From a virus: a stretch of 31,764 nt of DNA. The notes beneath the pieces are model-generated. The model did not search any database. It worked only from the letters and a program-made list of their open reading frames with translations, and was not told the origin of the DNA. This document shows positions 23,538 to 29,104 of the stretch, piece by piece. The stretch lies in IMG/VR virus record IMGVR_UViG_3300042090_001631, positions 1 to 31,764 of that record; one strand, written 5' to 3'. Every line of letters begins with the position of its first letter. The stretch's first letter is position 1. The position numbers were made by a program, and so were the translations under genes.

Positions 23538-23722
23538 TAATCAACCTCTAAGTGTATCTTTATCTGAACTGATTCAGGTTCACCCTTAAAATTCTTTTTA
23601 GCTTCCTCAATGCATTTTCTTACTATATGATCTTCTTTCGAAACAAGATAAGTTACATACAAGAGGAATTTCTGTCTATAAGTTCGTTCGCTATCTTTCA
23701 ATATGACTGTAAGTTCATTCAT
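23537..23722 (-). CDS. Small helical hypothetical protein
   Basis: A 61-residue protein from ATG, or 63 residues if an upstream GTG is used. Largely helical (RTYRQKFLLYVTYLVSKEDH) with a charged C-terminus. It is first in the leftward set ending at terL, and its stop overlaps the next ATG. Upstream there is a TTGACT at 23758-23753 but no convincing -10. Function unknown. Confidence 0.45.
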   Translation of the reverse strand: MNELTVILKDSERTYRQKFLLYVTYLVSKEDHIVRKCIEEAKKNFKGEPESVQIKIHLEVD

Positions 23723-23884
23723 AAGCACAAGCTATTTAATACTAAAGAATTTAGTCAACAGGGAAAAGAGATAAAAGATTATTTTATTTCTTTTTCTCTT
23801 GTAGAAAATAGTCGATCATGTTACATTTAGAGCATTAAAACGCACTGATATATCAAAGAGTGCACTAAATAAAGGAACATACAA

Positions 23885-24379
23885 ATGGACGAGGTAACTA
23901 CATCCGATCTGGCGGATTTTGGCTTTTTTGAGCGAGCTGCTTTAATAACACTTTTACAAGCATGGTTTAACCAAGGATTGCCTTTTGGCTTTCAAGATAA
24001 AGGAGTAGTTCCGATGTTGAATAAAAATAGTGATCATGTATTCCTAACAAATTCAGATTACCAAACAGCTATGATGAATGGCGATAAATTAGAATTGTGG
24101 CACGATTGTTCTTACTGCGGTAATGAAGGCTTCGAGGAAGATTGTCAATTAAACGATGAAGGGTGTAATATTTGTAACCCAAAAGAGGAAGAAGGAGAAA
24201 AAAGATTTTATATTGAATGTATAAACGAATATGGATACTGGGAACCAGGTTTTGGCGATGTAGAAGGATTTGAAACAATGGAAGAGGCTAACGAAGCAGC
24301 CTTCTCTATGCAAACATACTTTGCCTCTACTGGCGAATGGAATGACGATACAGATCAATACAGAGTAGTTGAAAGATAA
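23885..24379 (+). CDS. Acidic protein with central cysteine cluster
   Basis: A 164-residue protein with an AAAGGAAC ribosome-binding site. Acidic (Asp/Glu-rich), with a central cluster CSYCGNEGFEEDC, then EGCNIC (about residues 77-98) that could bind zinc, and a C-terminal half rich in Gly/Trp/Glu (GYWEPGFGDVEGFETMEEAN). No family recognised. Rightward, with a small co-directional gene downstream; a weak promoter may lie at about 23803-23830. Confidence 0.55.
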   Translation: MDEVTTSDLADFGFFERAALITLLQAWFNQGLPFGFQDKGVVPMLNKNSDHVFLTNSDYQTAMMNGDKLELWHDCSYCGNEGFEEDCQLNDEGCNICNPKEEEGEKRFYIECINEYGYWEPGFGDVEGFETMEEANEAAFSMQTYFASTGEWNDDTDQYRVVER

Positions 24380-24391
24380 AAGGAGCGTAAA

Positions 24392-24589
24392 ATGTCACAG
24401 GTTAAAGAAAAATCAGAATATTTCCAACAAAAATTAAGAGAATATATTTATTATAAGGCAAAAAAAGAAAGAATAGATATGTACAAATTCTGCAATTGGG
24501 ATTTAATCGACTGGTGCGCAGAAGACGAAGTTTGGATTGATAACCGCATTATGCAACTGTGCGAAGAAAATAATATAATTCCTTGGTAA
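24392..24589 (+). CDS. Small hypothetical protein
   Basis: A 65-residue protein with an AAAAGGAG site, 12 bases after the acidic protein gene. Basic helical N-terminal half (YFQQKLREYIYYKAKKER) and tryptophan-rich acidic C-terminal half (DLIDWCAEDEVWIDN). Convergent with the GroES-like gene (5-base gap). Function unknown. Confidence 0.5.
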   Translation: MSQVKEKSEYFQQKLREYIYYKAKKERIDMYKFCNWDLIDWCAEDEVWIDNRIMQLCEENNIIPW

Positions 24590-24594
24590 AATAA

Positions 24595-24834
24595 TCACGT
24601 AACTTTCGCCAAAATACTCGACTCATCGATTACGATAAACTTCTCATTATCGTAGTCGATCTCCGCCCCGAAGTGCTTATCCAAAAAGATCACGTTACCG
24701 GGAGTAACTTTCGTAACTTCATCGCCTATCGCAATTACTTTAAACTGCGTATACTTTTGCGTATTTACAATTAACGTTCCGTGTTTAATTTCCACAGGTT
24801 TAATAATAATTCTTTTGCCTACAGGTGTTAACAT
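24595..24834 (-). CDS. GroES-like co-chaperonin (Cpn10), minimal
   Basis: A 79-residue protein from the ATG preceded by AAGGAG. Its sequence follows the Cpn10 beta-barrel: LTPVGKRIIIKPVEI, then the loop KHGTLIVNTQ, then KVIAIGDEV, then PGNVIFLDKHFGAEID, and finally EKFIVIDESSILAKV, which matches the GroES ending. It is shorter than bacterial GroES (about 97 residues). The mobile loop is reduced, with GTLIV in place of the usual GGIVL, and the roof hairpin appears deleted. Phage co-chaperonins (T4 gp31, RB49 CocO) work with host GroEL to fold the capsid protein. Here it may serve the N4-type capsid protein. Fold assignment is confident; function is inferred. Confidence 0.82.
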   Translation of the reverse strand: MLTPVGKRIIIKPVEIKHGTLIVNTQKYTQFKVIAIGDEVTKVTPGNVIFLDKHFGAEIDYDNEKFIVIDESSILAKVT

Positions 24835-24900
24835 AATTTGAAACTCCTTGCTTTTTTTTAGACTTTCCATTATCTTAAAATTTTACACAAGGTGAAAGAA

Positions 24901-25422
24901 TTAGTATGTAATTTCAATCCTGATTCCGTAAGCTTTACTCTTCTCTTGCCCACAGGCGATAGATATTCTCTTATCGCTATCGGCTTGCCCTGCCCTAAAA
25001 TTTCCCGTAATTATCGCACAGATGGTATCAACAATATATTTGAAACTCATAGGCAAATTATCAAAAGCATCGAGCTCATCGGGAGCAAATCGAGTAAGCA
25101 TGATCTTGCACGGCAGGGTAATGCGCCCCCGATGCGGGCTCAGGGCGAGCGATACCACTCTCTGCTGCTCCTTGTGCCGAGCATACTTCACCCGCCACGG
25201 CTCAAAACAATTTGCCTCACTGCGAGTTTGTATCGGCAACTCTAAAAGTACCTTTCCCTCACAAATCTCAAATTTTGGGCTTATTTTGACCGCTATTCGC
25301 TTCTTTTTCTTAAGCGCTACCCTTACCTTACTCGCCCCCCGATAGTTGATTTTTGACCCCTTTCTGATTGAATTTGGGCTATTTGTATAACTCGATAACG
25401 ATTCAAAACGGCAACCCGTCAT
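24901..25422 (-). CDS. RusA-like Holliday junction resolvase family protein
   Basis: A 173-residue protein. The core from residue ~60 (LPIQTRSEANCFEPWRVKYARHKEQQRVVSLAL) through ITLPCKIMLTRFAPDELDAFDNLPMSFKYIVDTICAII to a final YGIRIEI follows a phage family related to RusA. DxxDN...D holds the likely catalytic acidic residues. The long basic N-terminal extension (KVRVALKKKKRIAVK) is unusual. The start is uncertain: ATG at 25422, or a TTG 21 bases upstream with a G-rich site. It overlaps the SSB-like gene's end. It likely resolves recombination or replication branches. Confidence 0.65.
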   Translation of the reverse strand: MTGCRFESLSSYTNSPNSIRKGSKINYRGASKVRVALKKKKRIAVKISPKFEICEGKVLLELPIQTRSEANCFEPWRVKYARHKEQQRVVSLALSPHRGRITLPCKIMLTRFAPDELDAFDNLPMSFKYIVDTICAIITGNFRAGQADSDKRISIACGQEKSKAYGIRIEITY

Positions 25423-25723
25423 TATCGCTTTTTTCCGGCGCAACCCTACCCCCCTGCTGTGGCTTTTCCCAAGATCGGGCCTCGAGGAAGGCGATGATAT
25501 CCTCCCGGAGGAAATTACTATCCGCCTTCCATGCTTTCAAATATTTCTTTTCACCATCCTTCGTGACACCTGCAGAAACTTCATCCCAAAAGCGCGCTCC
25601 ATTCTGCATCGCCTTCCTCACGTACGTCACTCGATACTTTCCCTCTATGCACAGTGTAGCACTTTCGCAAATAAATTTATCCTCCGGGTAGCTCTCATGA
25701 CTAACAAAATCAAATCCGCTCAT
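25403..25723 (-). CDS. Probable ssDNA-binding protein with acidic tip
   Basis: A 106-residue protein started at the ATG preceded by GAGGAG. Its central region (YRVTYVRKAMQNGARFWDEV, then TKDGEKKYLKAWKADSNFLREDI) is beta-rich. The tail is disordered and glutamine/glycine-rich and ends SDNDGLPF. An acidic stretch ending in L/I-P-F is the hallmark tip of single-stranded DNA-binding proteins that recruits partner enzymes. Its place between a replication-initiator-like gene and a RusA-like gene fits. It is not a canonical SSB in length or sequence, so the role is inferred. Confidence 0.6.
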   Translation of the reverse strand: MSGFDFVSHESYPEDKFICESATLCIEGKYRVTYVRKAMQNGARFWDEVSAGVTKDGEKKYLKAWKADSNFLREDIIAFLEARSWEKPQQGGRVAPEKSDNDGLPF

Positions 25724-25776
25724 AGACAATCTCCTCTTGTTTTCTTTTTTGTTTTTACTTCATATCCCTGCAATTA

Positions 25777-26724
25777 TCAAACTATTTTTTTCCTCATGCT
25801 CTTCATCGAGATAAAATTTTCGCATACAAGTTGCATTTCCCCATCGGCCAGAGAGACGAAAAAAGTTTCCTGATACGCACTTTCATGCTCGAAGAGCACA
25901 CCTCGCTGATCTTTCGTTTTTTCATGGTACAAAGAACATCTCCAACCTCGGCCGCTCTTGTATTCGCAAAACTCCTCGCATAACTTTTCCGCATATGAAA
26001 AATTTTCTTTGCCTTTCGCACTCTTCTTGCTTTTCGTTTCCCACGTGGAAAGAGCATGAGGCCAATCTTTGATCGCATATTTGCGCTTTGGGCTAGCGAG
26101 TATTTCCGCTATCGCTTGCTTAACGCTCTCCAAGTTCCCCTTGATTTTCAAACACAAGTCTAAGTCGCCCTTCGTCATGAAAACGCCTTGGCCAACCTCT
26201 TCCTTTTCGCGAGAAAAAGAAAAGTCATCCGTCATCTGCCCGTCATCCCGATCCGCCAAAGTCCGGTCAAAAGAAGGGGTAGAGGGATGATTCTTTCTTA
26301 TCTTTCTTATCTTTCTTAGTTTGTCGTTGGTCGGTCGTTGGTCGGTCGTTGGGCAGTCGTTATTTCGGTCGTTACCATCATTTGAATTTATATCCCAAAC
26401 CGTTGAAGATAAGAGCTTTACTTTAGTTGAAACGGTCGTTATTCCGGTCGTTGAATTTTTGCGAGTACGGCAAGTTTCGATGATTTTGAGGTGTTGGCGC
26501 TTTACCAAAATTGCTTTTGCGGTGCGGTAATTTTGTTCACTCATATCATAGTTTTTAAAACCGCCAATATAGCATTCACCAATATGTAAACCATCGGGAT
26601 CACCTTCATATCGGCGGGCGGATTCTGCAATAATAGTGAGTAAGCGGAAGGCGTGGCCTCTATTTTTTAGTAGCCACATAGCTTCTTCTGAGGGAATGAA
26701 TTTTATAAATCTTTCTTTTGTCAT
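25777..26724 (-). CDS. Replication initiator-like protein (phage O/DnaD-type layout)
   Basis: A 315-residue protein from the ATG after GGAGG. Residues 1-110 look like a winged-helix domain (SEEAMWLLKNRGHAFRLLTI, then GFKNYDMSEQNYRTAKAILV). A polar, low-complexity linker follows (about 115-185, Asn/Asp/Thr/Lys-rich). The C-terminal domain is helical (DWPHALSTWETKSKK, then FSYAEKLCEEF). This architecture resembles phage replication initiators and helicase-loader recruiters. The linker region coincides with iteron-like DNA repeats, as in lambda O. No Walker motifs are present. It heads a leftward set with SSB-like, RusA-like and GroES-like proteins. Confidence 0.6.
   Translation of the reverse strand: MTKERFIKFIPSEEAMWLLKNRGHAFRLLTIIAESARRYEGDPDGLHIGECYIGGFKNYDMSEQNYRTAKAILVKRQHLKIIETCRTRKNSTTGITTVSTKVKLLSSTVWDINSNDGNDRNNDCPTTDQRPTNDKLRKIRKIRKNHPSTPSFDRTLADRDDGQMTDDFSFSREKEEVGQGVFMTKGDLDLCLKIKGNLESVKQAIAEILASPKRKYAIKDWPHALSTWETKSKKSAKGKENFSYAEKLCEEFCEYKSGRGWRCSLYHEKTKDQRGVLFEHESAYQETFFVSLADGEMQLVCENFISMKSMRKKIV
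26292..26318. repeat. Three tandem 9-bp AT-rich repeats beside the iterons
   Basis: TCTTTCTTA occurs three times head to tail (26292-26300, 26301-26309, 26310-26318). Read on the coding strand it gives repeated Lys-Ile-Arg. It is adjacent to the GTCGTT array and could serve as an unwinding element of an origin, or simply reflect a repeated basic peptide. Confidence 0.7.
26323..26452. repeat. Phased GTCGTT array, candidate replication origin iterons
   Basis: GTCGTT occurs at 26323, 26334, 26345, 26356 and 26368 (spacings 11, 11, 11, 12), and again at 26435 and 26447 (spacing 12). Most copies are preceded by CG or GG, giving CGGTCGTT. The 11-12 bp period places them on one face of the helix and changes reading frame between copies, so the repetition is at DNA level. 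Confidence 0.7.
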
Positions 26725-26909
26725 AAATCCTCCATAAAAGGCTTGCACAAATCTTCATGGAGTGTTATGATAAAGGCGTAGTTACAATCTTTATAAGTCT
26801 TACTCCATAAGACAGACAGCCTTATACCCCGTTTAGTACACGGGGTATTTTCATTTAAAAAGCTACCACAAGTGGTAAATCTAGAGCAATAAAGTTTTAT
26901 ATTACTCAT
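26721..26909 (-). CDS. Doubtful small open frame before the initiator gene
   Basis: A 62-residue frame (MSNIKLYCSRFTTCGSFL and onward) overlapping the stop of the 91-residue gene and the start of the initiator gene. It is cysteine-containing with no recognisable fold and contains a strong hairpin (26824-26848). The ATGAGTAA overlap favours it, but the region could equally be an untranslated structured leader. Confidence 0.28.
   Translation of the reverse strand: MSNIKLYCSRFTTCGSFLNENTPCTKRGIRLSVLWSKTYKDCNYAFIITLHEDLCKPFMEDL
26824..26848 (+). other. Strong hairpin upstream of the initiator gene
   Basis: ATACCCCGT (26824-26832) and ACGGGGTAT (26840-26848) form nine perfect pairs with a 7-base loop. 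On the plus strand it is followed by TTTC and then ATTT, so it may terminate rightward transcription. On the minus strand it lies in the leader between the 91-residue gene and the initiator gene. Confidence 0.45.
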
Positions 26910-27177
26910 TTACCTGTGGACCCGAAACGGTGATATCAAATTTATCATCCCCTTCACAGTAGTGAAGAAGATTCAGAAACGCCAAAGGGGCAAGTAAATT
27001 CCTAAATATTGTTTGCGATATAAGATAGTCCTTTCGGATATCTTTTTTCCTAATAATAACATGTAAACGTCTATCTGCCTTTTCCCATATTTTTGTATAA
27101 AGGAAAGCCGATCTAGGGCAAGTTTTTAAAACTCGTATAAAAGATTTTATAGGGGGAAATTCGCTGTAATCGTCCAT
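26902..27177 (-). CDS. Small hypothetical protein at head of replication block
   Basis: A 91-residue basic protein starting at an ATG with GAGGA close upstream. Pattern FPPIKSFIRVLKTCPRSAFLYTKIWEKADRR and QTIFRNLLAPLAFLNLLHYC suggests a compact helical, possibly winged-helix DNA-binding fold. It ends with a beta strand (KFDITVSGP). Position, first in the leftward replication set, suggests a regulator or replication accessory protein. No family was identified. Confidence 0.52.
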   Translation of the reverse strand: MDDYSEFPPIKSFIRVLKTCPRSAFLYTKIWEKADRRLHVIIRKKDIRKDYLISQTIFRNLLAPLAFLNLLHYCEGDDKFDITVSGPQVNE

Positions 27178-27221
27178 AGTCCTCAACAATTAAATTTTTC
27201 TTTTTTTTTCTTGTTTAATTT

Positions 27222-27344
27222 ATCGAGGAAACAGTACTATCTTTTGCGAAAATATCTTACCTTCCTCGATGAACACGCATGGTTGGTTGATGTTTTTGAT
27301 GATATCACGTTCCATGGTGCAGCTAATTGGCGTTAGCTGCATCA
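27222..27344. promoter_or_regulatory. Two large dyads in the leftward leader/control region
   Basis: ATCGAGGAA (27222-27230) is matched by TTCCTCGAT (27262-27270), a 9-bp perfect inverted repeat around 31 bases. TGGTGCAGCTAA (27315-27326) pairs with TTAGCTGCATCA (27333-27344), 12-bp arms with one G-T. The 27190-27446 interval has no convincing gene; these dyads are its main content and may be operators or leader-RNA structures. Confidence 0.5.
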
Positions 27345-27370
27345 CTTTCATAATATTTTTCAAAAATTAT

Positions 27371-27399
27371 TTGCAACTTCTTTCGTTATCCATTAATGT
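27371..27399 (+). promoter_or_regulatory. Candidate rightward promoter
   Basis: TTGCAA (27371-27376), a 17-base spacer and TAATGT (27394-27399), about 47 bases before the small membrane-protein gene at 27447. Transcripts would run antisense into the repressor gene. It is moderately close to consensus only. Confidence 0.35.
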
Positions 27400-27446
27400 C
27401 AAGATATGAAGAAAGGAAAATATTTTTTACCTATAGAGGTATATGT

Positions 27447-27578
27447 ATGAAACATGTCTTAAAAGAAATTTGGGCAGGCGTAAAGTCTTATCCAGAATTT
27501 TACTACTTATGCATTTCTTTACTCGCTGCCTTATTGATTACCTTATTTTTTTGCCGACTCTCATCTATCCAATCATAG
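27447..27578 (+). CDS. Small single-pass membrane protein antisense to the repressor
   Basis: A 43-residue protein with an AGAGGT ribosome-binding site. The N-terminal half is amphipathic (KHVLKEIWAGVKSYPEFYY) and is followed by one transmembrane helix (LCISLLAALLITLFFC). Its 3' part overlaps the 3' part of the repressor gene on the other strand by 76 bases. It might be a tiny toxin, exclusion protein or other membrane peptide. No family recognised. Confidence 0.5.
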   Translation: MKHVLKEIWAGVKSYPEFYYLCISLLAALLITLFFCRLSSIQS

Positions 27579-27748
27579 ACTGTGATCGCGCCTTTGGTAT
27601 AAATTTCAATAGCATAAGCTACTCGCAGGCTAGGCATTTGCCCTTTCCTGATTATCTCATGAAGGGTAGACGCATTGATTCCAAGTTTTTCCGCTACACT
27701 TTTCTGTTTTTTATCATTATCCTTTATCCATGTGGCAAATTTGTTCAT
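27503..27748 (-). CDS. Cro/CI-type HTH repressor
   Basis: An 81-residue protein from the ATG preceded by AAGG; an in-frame upstream extension lacks a site. Residues 4-55 form a Cro/C1-type helix-turn-helix: FATWIKDNDKKQKSVAEKLG, then INASTLHEIIRKGQMPSLRV, then TKGAITVYDWID. It is a bare DNA-binding domain with no cleavage or oligomerisation domain, so it is Cro-like in size. A perfect palindrome (27782-27796) and a rightward promoter lie upstream, suggesting it controls the early recombination operon and perhaps itself. Confidence 0.78.
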   Translation of the reverse strand: MNKFATWIKDNDKKQKSVAEKLGINASTLHEIIRKGQMPSLRVAYAIEIYTKGAITVYDWIDESRQKNKVINKAASKEMHK

Positions 27749-27781
27749 AGTAGCCTTTTTTTTATATTTTTTTTCTTGCGA

Positions 27782-27796
27782 GAAATTCAGAATTTC
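27782..27796. promoter_or_regulatory. Perfect 15-bp palindrome, candidate repressor operator
   Basis: GAAATTC, A, GAATTTC lies between the divergent HTH repressor gene and the rightward promoter. Seven-base arms around one central base suit a dimeric Cro-like protein. TTGCGAG occurs on both sides of it, the right copy forming the -35 of the early promoter. Confidence 0.55.
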
Positions 27797-27804
27797 CGAT
27801 ATAG

Positions 27805-27832
27805 TTGCGAGTATATTACTTAATGGTATAAA
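27805..27832 (+). promoter_or_regulatory. Rightward early promoter
   Basis: TTGCGA (27805-27810), a 16-base spacer and TATAAA (27827-27832). It is 26 bases upstream of the 27859 gene and 9 bases past the palindromic operator candidate, so a bound repressor would overlap RNA polymerase. Confidence 0.55.
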
Positions 27833-27858
27833 AAACAACCATGAAATAAGGAGATCAT

Positions 27859-28047
27859 ATGAATGTGAATATCATCGAGGAAGCTATCGCCAATATAGCT
27901 TCCACATCTAAAGCAATAGAAAAATGCTGTAACGATCCTAACACCCGTTTCAGCCCCTATGCCGTCGGCTTGCTGGAAAGCATGTCATGGGAATTGCATA
28001 GACAGGCAGAAGAGCTGAGAGAGATCAACTATCTTTATATCTCATAG
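27859..28047 (+). CDS. First small protein of the early operon
   Basis: A 62-residue protein with a TAAGGAG site. Helical, with two cysteines (AIEKCCNDPNTRFSPYAVGL) and an acidic C-terminal helix (SWELHRQAEELREINYLY). It is the first gene after the operator-promoter region and precedes the recombination genes. No family recognised. Confidence 0.58.
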   Translation: MNVNIIEEAIANIASTSKAIEKCCNDPNTRFSPYAVGLLESMSWELHRQAEELREINYLYIS

Positions 28048-28049
28048 CC

Positions 28050-28202
28050 ATGAGCGCCGCCTATTGGTCGCAATGGACATATGAAGAAATTATGTCCATG
28101 CACGGTGTAGAGATAGATAGCTATCATTATGACGATCATAATGATAGCCACGATGCCTATCATTATGACGATCATGCTGATGATAGGGAAGTAGAGGAAT
28201 GA
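28050..28202 (+). CDS. Small His/Asp-rich protein with internal repeat
   Basis: A 50-residue acidic protein. After a W-rich N-terminus (MSAAYWSQWTYEEIMSMHG) it carries two near-identical units, SYHYDDHND and AYHYDDHAD, suitable for binding divalent metal. It starts 2 bases after the upstream stop without its own Shine-Dalgarno, consistent with coupled translation. No family recognised; it may be a metal buffer or simply an expanded repeat. Confidence 0.5.
   Translation: MSAAYWSQWTYEEIMSMHGVEIDSYHYDDHNDSHDAYHYDDHADDREVEE
28121..28175. repeat. 19-bp direct repeat inside the His-rich gene
   Basis: CTATCATTATGACGATCAT occurs at 28121-28139 and 28157-28175, 36 bases apart (in frame, 12 codons). 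It encodes the repeated Y-H-Y-D-D-H unit and is identical over its whole length, suggesting a recent duplication. Confidence 0.85.
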
Positions 28203-28247
28203 TAACGCCAAAAAATAATCATCAAAAACATAAGGAGGTCATGATAT

Positions 28248-28913
28248 ATGGCACACTCAGAAGTAATAAACGAATTAGCAGCAGCCTTATCTAAGGCGCA
28301 AGGAGAAATGCAGGCAGCTATTAAGGATAAGATTAATCCCTTTTTCAAAAGCTCCTACGCCGATCTAGGCAGCGTATGGGACGCAGCTAGACCCGTATTA
28401 AGCAAATACGGTCTCTGCGTCATGCAAACGACAGAAATGAGCCCCGATGGTAGTAAAATCGTCATGGTAACAACATTAGCGCATACATCAGGCCAGTGGA
28501 TGAAGTCCTTTCTTCCATTGAATCCCTCAAAGAATGATAGCCAAGGTATAGGCGCAGCTCTTACCTACCTAAGAAGATATTCCCTATCCGCCATTGTCGG
28601 TGTTGTATGCGATGATGATGATGACGGTGAAACGGCCGTTGGTCGTGGTAAAAACCATGAGACTAAGCAGCAGGGAGCAAATCAATCAGGAGAGAAGGAA
28701 AAGATAGGGCAACAAGAAATTATACCCTTGACAACTCTAATGCGCACTTTAGATGAAGAAAGCAATAAATCCTTCCTTGAATGGATTAAGCAGGAATATA
28801 ATGCTTCTTCTCTTCCTGAGATTCCTAAACGTGGATTTGATCGCTGCGTAGCTCTTCTCAATGCTAAAGTTAAGTATTTAAAAGATAAGAATAAATCTAT
28901 GGCGGTGGCCTAA
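28248..28913 (+). CDS. erf: ERF-family ssDNA annealing recombinase
   Basis: A 221-residue protein with an excellent TAAGGAGGT site. Residues ~1-130 match the ERF family. They show an early ELAAALSKAQGEMQAAIKDKINPFFKSSYADLGSVW, then LSKYGLCVMQTTE, and QGIGAALTYLRRYSLSAIVGVVCDDDDDGE. ERF proteins coat and anneal single-stranded DNA during phage recombination. The C-terminal part is a polar linker and a small helical domain. It is paired with a YqaJ-type exonuclease downstream, the usual two-component arrangement. Confidence 0.9.
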   Translation: MAHSEVINELAAALSKAQGEMQAAIKDKINPFFKSSYADLGSVWDAARPVLSKYGLCVMQTTEMSPDGSKIVMVTTLAHTSGQWMKSFLPLNPSKNDSQGIGAALTYLRRYSLSAIVGVVCDDDDDGETAVGRGKNHETKQQGANQSGEKEKIGQQEIIPLTTLMRTLDEESNKSFLEWIKQEYNASSLPEIPKRGFDRCVALLNAKVKYLKDKNKSMAVA

Positions 28914-29104
28914 TGATAAAAGAAGATATAATTAAAATTATTTGTCAATTGCAACACTTTTTAACTGACATGCCTGAAGTCACGATGACATTTAATCATG
29001 AGCTTTCGGACAGGAGATATCAAATAAGATTTTCCAGAACAAGAGACAAGTTTAGTTATTTTCAAATATTTGACATGGGCGGGGTGAAAGATGAAAATAC
29101 TTGA
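28913..29104 (+). CDS. Small protein between the recombination genes
   Basis: A 63-residue protein whose ATG overlaps the ERF stop (TAATG) and whose end overlaps the exonuclease start by 14 bases. Helical N-terminus (DIIKIICQLQHFLTDM) and basic beta-rich middle (YQIRFSRTRDKFSYFQIF). Possibly a recombination accessory protein. No family recognised. Confidence 0.55.
   Translation: MIKEDIIKIICQLQHFLTDMPEVTMTFNHELSDRRYQIRFSRTRDKFSYFQIFDMGGVKDENT

Noticed and set aside
27220-27351. A 43-codon leftward frame spanning both dyads
   Set aside because: No ribosome-binding site, and both ends coincide with strong inverted repeats; a control region or RNA is the better explanation.
28121-28175. A CRISPR-like repeat
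   Set aside because: Only two copies, with a 17-bp interval, lying in frame inside a small coding region.
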